A stretch of DNA of 64,000 nucleotides from Gracilimonas tropica DSM 19535 (GCF_000375425.1 NZ_AQXG01000002.1:1-64000), one strand, 5' to 3'; shown: positions 35,054 through 45,204, counted from the stretch's first letter. Program-made: numbers and translations. The notes: generated by a model from the sequence alone, not told the origin.

Positions 35054-35475
35054 TGTATGTTGACACAAGTTGTTTAGTGGCTTTTTTCATCCCTGAAATA
35101 CATACAGAGAAAGCTAATTCTGTAATTCTTGAGGCTCAGGAACTTCACATTAGCTCTTTGACAAAAGTTGAATTCATATCAGCTTTAAATAAAAAGTTAC
35201 ATATGGGGACAATCGACTCTGGAGATGCTGAGCTAATTAGTTCTGAATTTGAACGACAGATCAACGAAAGAATATTTATTGAGCATCATTTTGAAGTTCA
35301 ACACTTTAGACGAGCTGAAATCATGCTCAAACAAACTACTTTACCTCTTTTAAGTTTGGATTCGCTTCATTTGTCAATCTGTTTTCTACAACGACAACCA
35401 CTTTTCACTTTTGATGAAGTTTTGGCCAAAGCTGCTAAAGAATTTGGGATTGAAGTAATTCCCTACTCCGGATAA
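35053..35475 (+). CDS. vapC: VapC-like PIN-domain toxin
   Basis: A 140-residue PIN-domain ribonuclease. The four acidic active-site residues are in place: Asp4 (MYVDTS), Glu40 (TKVEFISAL), Asp103 (LSLDSLHLS) and Asp121 (FTFDEVLAKAA). VapC toxins cleave tRNA or rRNA and are held in check by the antitoxin encoded just upstream. The gene appears intact. Its end overlaps the convergent folD by 13 bases. Confidence 0.87.
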   Translation: MYVDTSCLVAFFIPEIHTEKANSVILEAQELHISSLTKVEFISALNKKLHMGTIDSGDAELISSEFERQINERIFIEHHFEVQHFRRAEIMLKQTTLPLLSLDSLHLSICFLQRQPLFTFDEVLAKAAKEFGIEVIPYSG

Positions 35476-36353
35476 ATACTCTTCTTCGCCGCCAAAAGCG
35501 TATTCTTCATCAGCATGGCTACCGTCATTGGGCCTACGCCACCGGGTACCGGAGTGATCCAGCTGGCTTTCTTTTTGACGGATTCAAAATCCACATCGCC
35601 AACCAGCTTGTATCCTTTTTCTGAAGTTTCATCGGCCACCCGGTTTATACCCACATCAATGATCACAGCCCCTTCTTTGATCATCTCGGCCTTTATCAGG
35701 TGTGGCTGGCCGGCTGCTGCAATCAGGATATCAGCAGAAATGGTATGCTGTGTCAAGTCTTTGGTGTACTTATGACAAATCGTGGTGGTTGCTTTACCGG
35801 ACGAATTCTCTCTTGAAAGCATAATGGCCATAGGCGATCCTACAATGTTACTTGCTCCCACTACCACGGCATGCTTGGATTTCACCGGAATGCTGTAATG
35901 CTTGAATAATTCCATAATTCCCGCCGGCGTACAGCTTCGGAAGCAAGGCTGATCTACTGTTAACCTCCCTACGTTCATGGGATGAAATCCATCCACATCT
36001 TTGCGGTGATCAATGCTTTCGATCACATCATGCGAAGACAAATGCGAAGGCAGCGGCAACTGTACAAGAATTCCATCCACCGCGTCATCTTCATTGTATT
36101 TTTGGATGATGGATTTTAGTTCTTTAGCTGATATCGTGTCCTGAAGTATTTCCGTGTGCGTTTCGATGCCAACATCTTCACAGGCACGCGTTTTAGCTCC
36201 GGTATATACTTTGGATGCCGGATCGTCTCCCACCAAGATCACTTGCAGAAAAGGTGCTCTATGTCCTTTGGCTTTCCAGTCCTCAACATCCTCCCGAACA
36301 CGACTTCTCACTAATTCGGCTACTTTCTTTCCGTCAATAATTTCTGCGCTCAT
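35463..36353 (-). CDS. folD: Bifunctional methylene-THF dehydrogenase/cyclohydrolase
   Basis: A 296-residue FolD that interconverts 5,10-methylene-THF and 10-formyl-THF. Conserved elements include YTGAKTRACEDVGI (catalytic region, with Tyr50 and Lys54), QLPLPSHL (about 99) and the NADP-binding VVGASNIVGSPMA (about 164), ending with TPVPGGVGPMTVAML. It starts 2 bases after the regulator gene stop, so it is probably in the same operon. Confidence 0.95.
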   Translation of the reverse strand: MSAEIIDGKKVAELVRSRVREDVEDWKAKGHRAPFLQVILVGDDPASKVYTGAKTRACEDVGIETHTEILQDTISAKELKSIIQKYNEDDAVDGILVQLPLPSHLSSHDVIESIDHRKDVDGFHPMNVGRLTVDQPCFRSCTPAGIMELFKHYSIPVKSKHAVVVGASNIVGSPMAIMLSRENSSGKATTTICHKYTKDLTQHTISADILIAAAGQPHLIKAEMIKEGAVIIDVGINRVADETSEKGYKLVGDVDFESVKKKASWITPVPGGVGPMTVAMLMKNTLLAAKKSIYPE

Positions 36354-36354
36354 G

Positions 36355-37728
36355 CTATCGCTCTATGTTATATTTTTTCATTTTGTTGTACATGTGGCTG
36401 CGTTGAATACCGATGGCTTCCGCAGTTTGACTGATATTCCAGTCGTGCTTATCCAGTTGCTTCATCAAAAATACACGTTCGGCCATTTCCTTAAAATCCT
36501 GAAAATCTTCCGTCTCATCAGCTAATTTACCGAGATCCTCGGAGCTTAAGTCCCTGGTCTGCAATATATTATCTACTGTTTCCTGAGTGATCTTATCGCC
36601 GGTAGCCAATATACCCAATCGCTCCACTGCATTTTGAAGTTCGCGTACATTTCCACTCCACTCTTTTTGTTGAAGGGCTTGCAAGCCATCCTCACTAAAT
36701 GAAACCGAAGAGAAACTGATGTCACGTTTTTTAAGACTTTGAAGACATGCCTGGGCGATCAATGGTATATCTTCTTTTCGTTCCCTCAATGCCGGCACTT
36801 TAATGGGGATTACGCTGATCCGATGAAACAGATCTTCCCTAAATTCACCCGCCTTGATCTCCTCTTCCAGGTCTTTGTTGGTTGCGGCCAGAATCCGCAC
36901 ATCTACGGAAATGGAATCGTTGCCACCCACGCGAGTGATCTTATTCTCCTGCAGGGCTCTTAATACCTTAGCTTGAGCATCCAGGCTCATATCTCCAATT
37001 TCGTCGAGGAAAAGAGTTCCTCCATCAGCTTGTTCAAACTTCCCGATGCGCTGCTCAGAAGCTCCTGTGAACGCCCCTTTCTCGTGCCCAAACAATTCGC
37101 TTTCCAAAAGGTCTGCAGGAATAGCGGCACAATTTACTTCCACAAACGCACCTGAACTCCTGGGGCTCTTCTCATGTATCCACTTGGCTACCAATTCTTT
37201 ACCGGTTCCATTTTCACCGGTTATAAGAACGCGAGATTGTGTTGGAGCCACTTTCTCGATCATGGTCTTGATGTCCTCAATGGCTTTACTCTCGCCTATG
37301 ATCTCCTGAATTTTGGGGAGTTTTTTCCTGATCTGCCGATTTTCGTTTTCAAGGTTTTTTTGAGATAGAGCATTCCGTACGGCGATCAACAACCGATTTA
37401 GATCTGGAGGTTTTTCCAGGAAATCGTATGCACCCATTTTGGTAGCTTCCACGGCAATTTCTATAGTTCCATGGCCGGATATCATGATCACAGGAACCTC
37501 ATACCCTTTTTCCCTGAGGGCCTGCAAAGTCTCCAACCCATCCATGCCCTGCATCTTGATATCAAGAAACATCAGATCAATTGGGTTTTCCGAAACAAAA
37601 TCAATTGCCGCTTGCCCGCTCTCCACTGTCGATACCTGGTAATCCTCAAATTCAAGGATCTCCTGAAGCGTATTCCGAATGGCTTTCTCATCATCCGTGA
37701 CTAATATGTGGGCTTTACTTTCAGGCAT
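36355..37728 (-). CDS. NtrC-family sigma-54-dependent response regulator
   Basis: A 457-residue regulator with a receiver domain (phosphoacceptor Asp56 in LMFLDIKM), an AAA+ domain with Walker A GENGTGKE, the sigma-54-contacting GAFTGA and Walker B GGTLFLDEIGD, and a C-terminal Fis-type helix-turn-helix (NISQTAEAIGIQRSHMYNKMKKY). All functional motifs are present. No histidine kinase gene is adjacent. It activates sigma-54 promoters; targets are unknown. Confidence 0.94.
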   Translation of the reverse strand: MPESKAHILVTDDEKAIRNTLQEILEFEDYQVSTVESGQAAIDFVSENPIDLMFLDIKMQGMDGLETLQALREKGYEVPVIMISGHGTIEIAVEATKMGAYDFLEKPPDLNRLLIAVRNALSQKNLENENRQIRKKLPKIQEIIGESKAIEDIKTMIEKVAPTQSRVLITGENGTGKELVAKWIHEKSPRSSGAFVEVNCAAIPADLLESELFGHEKGAFTGASEQRIGKFEQADGGTLFLDEIGDMSLDAQAKVLRALQENKITRVGGNDSISVDVRILAATNKDLEEEIKAGEFREDLFHRISVIPIKVPALRERKEDIPLIAQACLQSLKKRDISFSSVSFSEDGLQALQQKEWSGNVRELQNAVERLGILATGDKITQETVDNILQTRDLSSEDLGKLADETEDFQDFKEMAERVFLMKQLDKHDWNISQTAEAIGIQRSHMYNKMKKYNIER

Positions 37729-37789
37729 TCATTTCTGCTTAATGAAAAAAATTTTGAGCTCTGCGTATCAAAAAGAGGCCGTTTATGAA

Positions 37790-39226
37790 TCAGTAGTTCT
37801 CATAAAGGTACATCAATATTTCTTCGTGTACGGCATCAATTGGGCGTACTTTTTCAGAAATATAATTATTAGTAGCTAAACTGACTATTAGGTTTCTCCC
37901 TGAACTTGCTTTCATATAACCACTTAGCGTTCTTACTCCGGTTACAAATCCTGATTTTCCCTTGAAGTTGTTATACAAAGGAGTACCCTTCATGCGGTGT
38001 GCAAGCGTTCCATCAATGCCCGCCACCGACATGCTCGCAAAGTAGGCATCAAACTCGGGATGTCCCTGCATTTTGTAGAGTAAATCAGAGAGTATTTGTG
38101 TTTGGTTGAAATTACCGCTCGCCATCCCGGAAGCATCATTCATCTGTACGTAAGCTGTATCTATACCCAGGTTGGTCAAGAAGATTTTAACCTGTTCGAT
38201 CCCATCTTCAAAATTACCCGGTTCATCACTGGTTTCAGCCGATAATTTCTTTACCAGCATTTCCGTATAAAAATTGTCGCTTTCTTTGTTCAGCCATTTC
38301 ACGAGCTCCGACATAGGTTTAGAACGGTGAGAAGCAAGCACTGTCGATTTATCATATTGAAATGCTTGTCCCGGAACAATTACAGGGCCCTTGAATTCCA
38401 CCCCATTTCTGTTCAAATATTTTTTAAATGAATCGAGGAAGTACTTGGGAGGGTTATCGATAGACAAGGATTCATCTTCGTAATAACCTTGGGGAAGTGA
38501 GCTTCCCAGTACGATGGTATTCCCGCCCATTTCGCGCCGGTAATATTCATCATATTCAGTGGAAGGATGCGAGATCACCTGCTCATTAATAAACCGTACA
38601 TAATCTGTGCTGTCCGGAAACCATGAAATGGCAGGGGTATCTCCAATCGCGCCATCTGCAAACACTTCCAGATCTACCGCATTGTTATTGAATGAAAGCG
38701 GACTGATCTGTACGCCGTAATAGAAAGACATATCGTACCAATCCCAGCCTTTAGGGTAGAGTTGGTCATCAAACAAAGAAACATCGGCAATCAAATTGCC
38801 CTGAATGCTTTGGATTCCTTTTTCCTTCAACTGCTCGAGGAAATGATCGAAAACATAGTAGCGATCATCGTCATAAAGGTCCCCGCTGATAGAAGGGTCT
38901 CCGCTCCCTTTCACAATCAAATCGCCAAGCCAGGTATCTCCCTCCATCCTGCCGTTTCCAAAGATCTTGGTTTCAAAACGGTAATCGGCTCCGAAATAAT
39001 CCAGGATTGCAGCCGAGGTAACCAGCTTTTGATTGGAAGCCGGAACAATACTTTTATCGGGATTCAGGCTCTCTATGATTTGTCCATTTTCACCCCTCAC
39101 CGTGACTGACCAAAATGCTTCTTGATTAGGAGCGCGTTGAATGATCGACGAAAGGTCTTGAGCAGCAATAGATTCCGCTGCCATTAGAAGTATAAAAACG
39201 AAAAGCAGTCGGAAGGATAATCTCAT
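37790..39226 (-). CDS. dacB: D-alanyl-D-alanine carboxypeptidase/endopeptidase (PBP4, S13 family)
   Basis: A 478-residue penicillin-binding protein with a signal peptide (residues 1-22). Catalytic motifs are SNQK (Ser64-Lys67), SDN (in NKESDNFYTEML) and KSG (in FKGKSGFVTG) in place of the usual KTG, a common variant in this family. It trims or cleaves peptidoglycan cross-links in the periplasm. Its ATG follows the stop of the EIIA gene directly. Confidence 0.93.
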   Translation of the reverse strand: MRLSFRLLFVFILLMAAESIAAQDLSSIIQRAPNQEAFWSVTVRGENGQIIESLNPDKSIVPASNQKLVTSAAILDYFGADYRFETKIFGNGRMEGDTWLGDLIVKGSGDPSISGDLYDDDRYYVFDHFLEQLKEKGIQSIQGNLIADVSLFDDQLYPKGWDWYDMSFYYGVQISPLSFNNNAVDLEVFADGAIGDTPAISWFPDSTDYVRFINEQVISHPSTEYDEYYRREMGGNTIVLGSSLPQGYYEDESLSIDNPPKYFLDSFKKYLNRNGVEFKGPVIVPGQAFQYDKSTVLASHRSKPMSELVKWLNKESDNFYTEMLVKKLSAETSDEPGNFEDGIEQVKIFLTNLGIDTAYVQMNDASGMASGNFNQTQILSDLLYKMQGHPEFDAYFASMSVAGIDGTLAHRMKGTPLYNNFKGKSGFVTGVRTLSGYMKASSGRNLIVSLATNNYISEKVRPIDAVHEEILMYLYENY

Positions 39227-39700
39227 TTAACTCACAAAATATTTTTCTTCTTCATTCTGAAATGCCGTAAGGATCTCTTCGGTAGTAGTACAATCTAAGA
39301 TCTTCTCCCGGAACGACCCGCTGTTCATCAATCGGGAAATGCGGCTCAACAATTTGATGTGCTGACTGTTATTAGATTCAGGTCCTACCAACAAAAACAC
39401 AAGCCGAACCGGTTCACCGTCAATAGAATCAAAATCGAGAGGCTCTTTCAATAAAGCGAAGGCGGCTAAGTTTTCATCCACCGCAGCAGTTTTGGCGTGC
39501 GGAATAGCTAAGCCCTTTCCTACTCCCGTACTCATGATGGACTCACGTTCGAAAACAGCTTTTCGGACTTCCTCCAGCTGCTCCTGGGTTTCCATTTTTT
39601 CCTTTAATGCATCTACTAAAGCATCAATGAGTTCTTTTTTGGAGCCAACCGCAAAGTTGGGAAGTACGGTTACTTTATCTAACAGTGAAAATAAATTCAT
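39227..39700 (-). CDS. PTS EIIA (PtsN-like) phosphocarrier protein
   Basis: A 157-residue EIIA domain of the fructose/mannitol type, with the phosphorylatable His68 in GLAIPHAKT. No EIIB/EIIC sugar-transport genes are nearby, so a regulatory PtsN role is likely. The nearby sigma-54 activator fits the usual association of PtsN with sigma-54 regulation, but rpoN is not in the window. Confidence 0.87.
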   Translation of the reverse strand: MNLFSLLDKVTVLPNFAVGSKKELIDALVDALKEKMETQEQLEEVRKAVFERESIMSTGVGKGLAIPHAKTAAVDENLAAFALLKEPLDFDSIDGEPVRLVFLLVGPESNNSQHIKLLSRISRLMNSGSFREKILDCTTTEEILTAFQNEEEKYFVS

Positions 39701-39978
39701 TAATAATCCTGGGAACTATGAATTGTTTACAGCGTCAGAATATAGGCACCGAACCTGCAATCAATCAAAGATTAATTGACCTGAATTTGAGATGCTATCA
39801 GGGCTTCATTGATTTCAAAAAACTAAAAAAGAACATCTGTGATTATCCTCCGATGAATCTAAAATCAAACCGTTCTTACTATGCAGATCAAAGATCTTGA
39901 AGATGTTGAAAAGTCATTCAGTTGTACGTGCTAATAAATTGCTACTTATGATTTTACCTTATTTATATTGGTATAATT

Positions 39979-40545
39979 ATTCTGATACAATTTTATATTT
40001 TTTGATCTGCAGCTCATCACTGAAAGCAGAATAATAGTATCCCTGCTCATCCCTGGTTGACAAACTTCCCAGGCTTTCTACAAAGTCAGTATCATTGAAT
40101 GTATACAGTAATTCGTGATCGGAGTTGTAAACATCCAGTAGTTCTTCGTAGATGGGAGACTCAGCCTTGCCGGTGGAAGCCCGCTTTGCATATGCATGGG
40201 GACCGTCTATGTTTGTGGGATACCGAAGCCTTCCATCCTGATCTATAGAAACAAGCTTATTTATACGCCGGTCTATAAAATATCAATTACCCTCGGTATC
40301 AATTTGTAAGTCCCCTATTCTACTTATTACCGGCTCCTCGATCCCGGAAAGATCTATGGTTTTCACCAGTTCAAATTCCTCGGAGGATCCTCATTCTGAA
40401 GCAGTCCTCGATCCGGATTTTGCACCAATCCATCTTTCTTTTGAATGACATCGGACGACTTTTGGGTGTTGCAAGCCATCAATCCGGTAGCCAATGCAAC
40501 CATGATAAAAATTTTAGCTGTATCCCGAATTGATCTATATCCCAT
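39979..40545 (-). pseudogene. Broken 6-bladed beta-propeller lipoprotein gene
   Basis: The minus strand opens with a lipoprotein signal (MGYRSIRDTAKIFIMVALAT, then lipobox LMAC) from 40545 and shifts frame near 40380: the frame starting EEFELVKTIDLSGIEEPVIS continues to a TAA at 39979, interrupted by one TGA after DTEGN (near 40285). The reading frames join into a shortened relative of the intact gene at 40602-41633 and of 50441-51496. At about 188 codons it is roughly half the family length, so it also has an internal deletion. Confidence 0.75.
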
Positions 40546-40601
40546 AGTAAATCTCTATTTTATTTTAATTTTGATGAGACGAACATTACATCAATTTAGT
40601 T

Positions 40602-41633
40602 TTAATTGCGATCAGATTCCGCTATATGATCGTAAACCATGATAGATGGGTTCAACAGGCCTTCTCCTTCCTCTCTGTGATCATTTACCCGGTATGCTTT
40701 TCCATCCCGGGCAAAGATGAATGGCTGATAGGTGATAATCACTTCTTTTATTTCCAAAGTATTCAGATCTAACACGTGAATCCCATACATTCGGGATTCA
40801 TTTTCCCTGAAGCTGGTTTGTATAAGCAAAAACTTTTCGGACAGTTTGAAGAGCGAATGAATCACATAATACGCCGACAGGGTATTGTCAATGGCCTTGA
40901 ACATAGCTCCCGAAAATGGATCGTTTGGAATATCATTGGTCATAGCTGATGCATAAGATGGCTCAAAGGAAATTTCTTCCAGTGTTTCTTTACGCTCTAC
41001 ATCATACCGATGAATAACTTTCCCTGATGACCACATATAGTATATGACTCCATCATGGAACACGATTCCGCCTCCCTCAAATCTATAATTGAAGTGAGGT
41101 AAAGAATGTTTTCCTACACTGACTTCTTCTACAGGCTCACCTGTTTTGTCGTAATGGGTTAAAAATACTTCCCCGTTCGGTATCATTCGGAGGGTAAAAA
41201 AGTCCCCGTTTTCTCCTACTGCTATATGCTGTTTAATAACAGGGGTAAATCCTTTTTCTACATTTCCTAAACAATCCCCATTGGGTTTGAACCGATATCC
41301 CGGCAGTCCCGAATTCACCAAAAACAGCGATTGATCAGCCAGGTGAAAAGCGTGGATCGGGTGATATGTAAAGCCCGGAAAACACTCCTCAGGATCTAAC
41401 CTTACCAAAGCATCCGCTCCCTTTTTGTACAAATAGATTTGCTGCTGTTGAAACGTATCGCTAATAAGGAAGCTATTTCCATAAACATCCAGCGCCTCTA
41501 TATTCCCAATGAGATGGTTGTCGGGTAAGCGTATTTCTGTTTGTTTTGTGAATATTTCCGGATTTTGAGCAGCAACTTGGAAGTTTTTAGATAAACAAAC
41601 GAGTGTAAGTAAAAGTATTCCAAGTTTAGGCAT
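40602..41633 (-). CDS. Secreted 6-bladed beta-propeller protein
   Basis: A 343-residue protein with a signal peptide (residues 1-22, mature start QNPEI). Its repeating pattern (NIEALDVYGNSFLISD, QIYLYKK, FFTLRMIPNGEVFLTHYDKTGE) fits the 6-bladed beta-propeller (6-bladed NHL-like) family common in Bacteroidota. No catalytic motif. It stands between its own pseudogene relative and an RND operon; its role is unknown. Confidence 0.78.
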   Translation of the reverse strand: MPKLGILLLTLVCLSKNFQVAAQNPEIFTKQTEIRLPDNHLIGNIEALDVYGNSFLISDTFQQQQIYLYKKGADALVRLDPEECFPGFTYHPIHAFHLADQSLFLVNSGLPGYRFKPNGDCLGNVEKGFTPVIKQHIAVGENGDFFTLRMIPNGEVFLTHYDKTGEPVEEVSVGKHSLPHFNYRFEGGGIVFHDGVIYYMWSSGKVIHRYDVERKETLEEISFEPSYASAMTNDIPNDPFSGAMFKAIDNTLSAYYVIHSLFKLSEKFLLIQTSFRENESRMYGIHVLDLNTLEIKEVIITYQPFIFARDGKAYRVNDHREEGEGLLNPSIMVYDHIAESDRN

Positions 41634-41686
41634 CTCAAGAATGAAAAGGTTTTATTTTTATATCTTTTTAGATTCTATTATAGGTA

Positions 41687-44600
41687 TCATTTATCACTCT
41701 TCACCCGCAATCCCGTCATAATCAGCAGCAAGATCGTGCTAACCGATAAGCCCCAGATAACCACTATAGCCAGATTCTCCCAGAATTCGTTGTTGCCGAA
41801 GATCATCATGGGGACGAGGCCGGTTATGGTGGTTACCGTTGTGATCAAAATAGCCCGGATTCGTTTTCGATAGACGTGCATCCAGCAGCGAAGGCCAAAA
41901 ATTCCGTTTCCGTTTTCCAGCTGTTTTTGGTGATAAATAAGGATGGCGTTATTCACCACTACCCCGATGCAAAGCAGCGAGCCGGCAATGGCTCCGCGAT
42001 CGAAAGCCATATCGTTGGCAAGGCCACCCAGCATGATCCCGATCAAACTGAAGGGAACGGCCAGGATCACAAACAGCGGGTATTTAATGCTTTCCAACAG
42101 GGCTGAGACGATCATCCATACGCTAAGCAGGCTCAAAAGTGCGATAAATACAAAATTACGCGTATTATCATCATCCCCGAAACTGAAGAACCCCCGCCCA
42201 AACTCGATCTTGGCTCCCACCGGAACGGGCGTAGTTTCGATCACAGATTCTATATATTCTCTGCCCATTCGGTAATTTCCTAAATAATCCACCGATACCA
42301 CTCTTTCATACGACTGATTTGTTCTCCTGATTTCACCCATTGCGCCCTCTTGAGTGATCTCCCCAATCGTAGCCATATTGAAATTTACGTTCCCAAATGT
42401 GCGGGTGCGGTTCATCATGTCTTCTTCAAACGCTCTGTCTCTTTCACTACGCCCAATCAAAAACATTTCCTGCCCTCCAAATTCAACTTTTCCAACCGTA
42501 TTCTCGGGGTTCAGGTCAAGCATCAGGGTAGAAAGGACTTCCCTTCGGTCGAGATTGTTAGCCAGCATCTTTTCATCATCAAGACGCAAAATATATTGCT
42601 GAAAGTTATCGCCCCGTGAGAAGTAGTACGAGGAGTTGATGTCTACTTCACTCACCCTTCGGCTGGTTTTGAGCCTGCGTTCCAGGTCTTTTGCTAAATT
42701 AAGGAGTTCATCGTAGGCATACCCTTCAAGTTGAATGGAATAATTTGAGGAGCTCCCGCCAAATCCGGTACTGATGCCGGGAATATTCAAGCCCTGTACC
42801 GAAGTGGCAAAATTTCCGGTCCTTGCTCCCAGAAACTGAGCCTCCCCATAAAAAACGTAGGGTTCCATCTTAAACACGTAATCCGGATCAACTACAAAAC
42901 GTATCCTGGCCCCGAAGTCTTCCGAAAGGTTGGCTTCATAATAACTGAAGGCTTGCTCATAAGGCTGCACGATCTTTTCATAGTTCTTGACGATCTTGTC
43001 GATCTCGGAGAGCGGAGTGCCCTGGGGAGCCCGAATATATACATTCACTGATTGCTCGTTATTGCGCCGCCAGGGACTTCCAAAATAAGTTTCATCCGCA
43101 AACCGCTTGCTTATTCCGCCGATCCAATTGTCGATATCATCCCGGTTATCAAAATAAATTTGGGTGAACTCTGGCCATAAGGTTCCTTCTTCTGCATCCC
43201 AGTCCGGCTCCTCGATTGCAAAAAGCGGGATGCCTATCACTGCGATCAAAGCAACAGGAAGTACCCACCGAAGCTTCGATTTCAGTAAAAAGCTTTTCAT
43301 TACCAACCTGTTCAACCATCGTGTTCCGCGCTGCTTTTTCTTCTTTTCTGAGACAGAGGGCGTGAGCCATACCAGCGAGTATGGGATCCACGTAAAAGCT
43401 ATCAAAACTGAACAAACCAACGTAACCGTAAGTGCTACGGCCAGAGGGACTAAAAAGATCCGGAGTTCATCCAGGGCAAAAAGCAGGGGCACAAAGATTC
43501 CCACCGTCGTAAACGTACTGCCAAGTACGGGAACCAAGGAATTCCCAATTTCTTTGGTGATATGGGCAATTCGATCTGATTTATCTGCGGGAAGTCCGGG
43601 GTTCAGGTGTTCAAAAACGACCACAGCGTTATCGATCAGCATACCCAGGGCCACGGTAATACCCGCCAGCGTTATGATATTCAAGCTATATCCCATCAGG
43701 TATAGGATGATGAGGCTGAATAAAACTGAAAATGCCACACTTCCGATGATCACTAAAGGAGCGCGAATTTTGCGGATAAACAAAATGACTACCAGGAAGA
43801 CCAAGATCCCGCTTATGACAGCCTGAAGCTGCAGGTCATCAAATTGCTGACGGAGCTCTTCGGTTGAATCTACCGTAAGCATTAGCGACAGGTTTTCGGG
43901 GAGTTGTGTTTCAAGCTCCTTCATGGCATTCAGCACCTTCTCTGCCAGGGTGAAGGCATCGGCTCCTGACTCTTTTACGAATTCGATGGTAAGAGCAGGA
44001 TCACCGTTGATCCTTTTTATAGATCGTGCCGGATAATCCTGGACGGAGATCTCGGCAAGATCGTCCAGTACAAGCTGCTTTCTTGAATTGGGAATTTCAA
44101 TTTTCAGTCCTGCTATATCCGGTATGCTGCTGAACTCAGGAGGAATGACAAGACTGTAGCGTGAAATCCCTTCCTCCACAAAACCCGCAGAGCGCCAGCG
44201 CAACCGATCCCGTACCTGCATCAGAATCTGCCGGGGAGCCAATCCATATTTTTCTACCTGATCTACCTCAAATTCGATCACCAGTGCCGGATCCTGAACG
44301 CCTCGGATTGCCACTTCCGCTAACCCTTCGATCGCCAATAACTTTGGACGAATGTTAGTTCGTGTATATTCAAGTAATCGTCGCGGGGCCAGATCACCGT
44401 TCAGGGTGTACACGATAAAGGTTTGTTGATCCTCTAATTCTTCGGGAACGCGACGGGTAATGGAGGGCGGAGAAATACTTTCCGGGAGATTTTCATCCAT
44501 CGCAAAAAGGTATTCCCTGAGTTCAAGAACCCTGTAATCTACCGGGGCATCTTTGCGGAAGGTGATGGTAACCGAAGACCTGCCTTCTTGTGTAATAGAA

Positions 44601-44833
44601 CGAATGTCGGTAACATCCCGCAGCCGGTTGGCTTCCCGCTCTATTTTTCGCGTGATCTCCATTTCCATCACTTCCGGGGAGGTACTGCCCCAATTGTAGT
44701 TCACGGTTATAGATGGCAGATTCAATTCCGGCGTACTTTCGATCGGCAAAATTCGCCACACCGCTATCCCGATCACACATACAATGATGTAGAAAAAAGA
44801 AATGAGATATTTTCGGTTTAGAAGTTCTTTCAC
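41687..44833 (-). CDS. RND multidrug efflux permease (HAE1 type), second permease
   Basis: A 1048-residue inner-membrane RND pump with 12 helices and two large periplasmic loops. Proton-relay helix 4 reads LGMLIDNAVVVFEHL, with Asp-Asn where AcrB has Asp-Asp. It lies in one operon (minus strand) with an adaptor (45220) and another permease (46584), like MdtBC systems with two different permeases. The pump likely forms a hetero-oligomer with the other; substrates are unknown. Confidence 0.9.
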   Translation of the reverse strand: MKELLNRKYLISFFYIIVCVIGIAVWRILPIESTPELNLPSITVNYNWGSTSPEVMEMEITRKIEREANRLRDVTDIRSITQEGRSSVTITFRKDAPVDYRVLELREYLFAMDENLPESISPPSITRRVPEELEDQQTFIVYTLNGDLAPRRLLEYTRTNIRPKLLAIEGLAEVAIRGVQDPALVIEFEVDQVEKYGLAPRQILMQVRDRLRWRSAGFVEEGISRYSLVIPPEFSSIPDIAGLKIEIPNSRKQLVLDDLAEISVQDYPARSIKRINGDPALTIEFVKESGADAFTLAEKVLNAMKELETQLPENLSLMLTVDSTEELRQQFDDLQLQAVISGILVFLVVILFIRKIRAPLVIIGSVAFSVLFSLIILYLMGYSLNIITLAGITVALGMLIDNAVVVFEHLNPGLPADKSDRIAHITKEIGNSLVPVLGSTFTTVGIFVPLLFALDELRIFLVPLAVALTVTLVCSVLIAFTWIPYSLVWLTPSVSEKKKKQRGTRWLNRLVMKSFLLKSKLRWVLPVALIAVIGIPLFAIEEPDWDAEEGTLWPEFTQIYFDNRDDIDNWIGGISKRFADETYFGSPWRRNNEQSVNVYIRAPQGTPLSEIDKIVKNYEKIVQPYEQAFSYYEANLSEDFGARIRFVVDPDYVFKMEPYVFYGEAQFLGARTGNFATSVQGLNIPGISTGFGGSSSNYSIQLEGYAYDELLNLAKDLERRLKTSRRVSEVDINSSYYFSRGDNFQQYILRLDDEKMLANNLDRREVLSTLMLDLNPENTVGKVEFGGQEMFLIGRSERDRAFEEDMMNRTRTFGNVNFNMATIGEITQEGAMGEIRRTNQSYERVVSVDYLGNYRMGREYIESVIETTPVPVGAKIEFGRGFFSFGDDDNTRNFVFIALLSLLSVWMIVSALLESIKYPLFVILAVPFSLIGIMLGGLANDMAFDRGAIAGSLLCIGVVVNNAILIYHQKQLENGNGIFGLRCWMHVYRKRIRAILITTVTTITGLVPMMIFGNNEFWENLAIVVIWGLSVSTILLLIMTGLRVKSDK

Positions 44834-44865
44834 AAGAAATTTAAAATGACCTGATTGTTATTTCC

Positions 44866-44898
44866 ACTCTCGCTCCACACACTCGGCGTTGGAGCAAA
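44866..44898. repeat. Short hairpin repeat, left copy
   Basis: Contains CGCTCCACACACTCGGCGTT and GGAGC; the arms GCTCC and GGAGC pair. The right copy is at 45174-45204, so the two flank the palindrome-ended repeat directly. Confidence 0.55.
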
Positions 44899-44956
44899 AA
44901 AACGATCCAATCCAAAACCTTGAATTCTTAATTAATCAGTAGGGGTACTACTTATA

Positions 44957-45128
44957 TTCTCTCCCTGAGGAGAGATCAATTCAAGCAATTGTGCCTGTTT
45001 GAATTTGATGAGGTGTTGTAGCCATGGTTTCAACTTACCTGATTTTTACAACATTGCCCATGGCTTACACCCTCCGTCTTGCTTCGCATTCGCTACGCAA
45101 TCCACCTCCCTCAAGGGAGGAATTCTTT
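44957..45128. repeat. Palindrome-ended interspersed repeat, copy 1
   Basis: Starts with the palindrome CTCTCCCTGAGGAGAG and ends with CCTCCCTCAAGGGAGG, with a conserved inner block (GCTTCGCATTCGCTACGCAA). The same ends and blocks occur at 46373-46524 and 60906-61064. No ORF inside. Confidence 0.7.
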
Positions 45129-45173
45129 GTAGCTGTATCTTAAATGGTTCATAATTTCCGATCTTTACTTTTT

Positions 45174-45204
45174 CACTCGCTCCACACGCTCTGCGTTGGA
45201 GCGA
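45174..45204. repeat. Short hairpin repeat, right copy
   Basis: CGCTCCACACGCTCTGCGTT then GGAGC, matching 44866-44898 with few changes. Confidence 0.55.
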
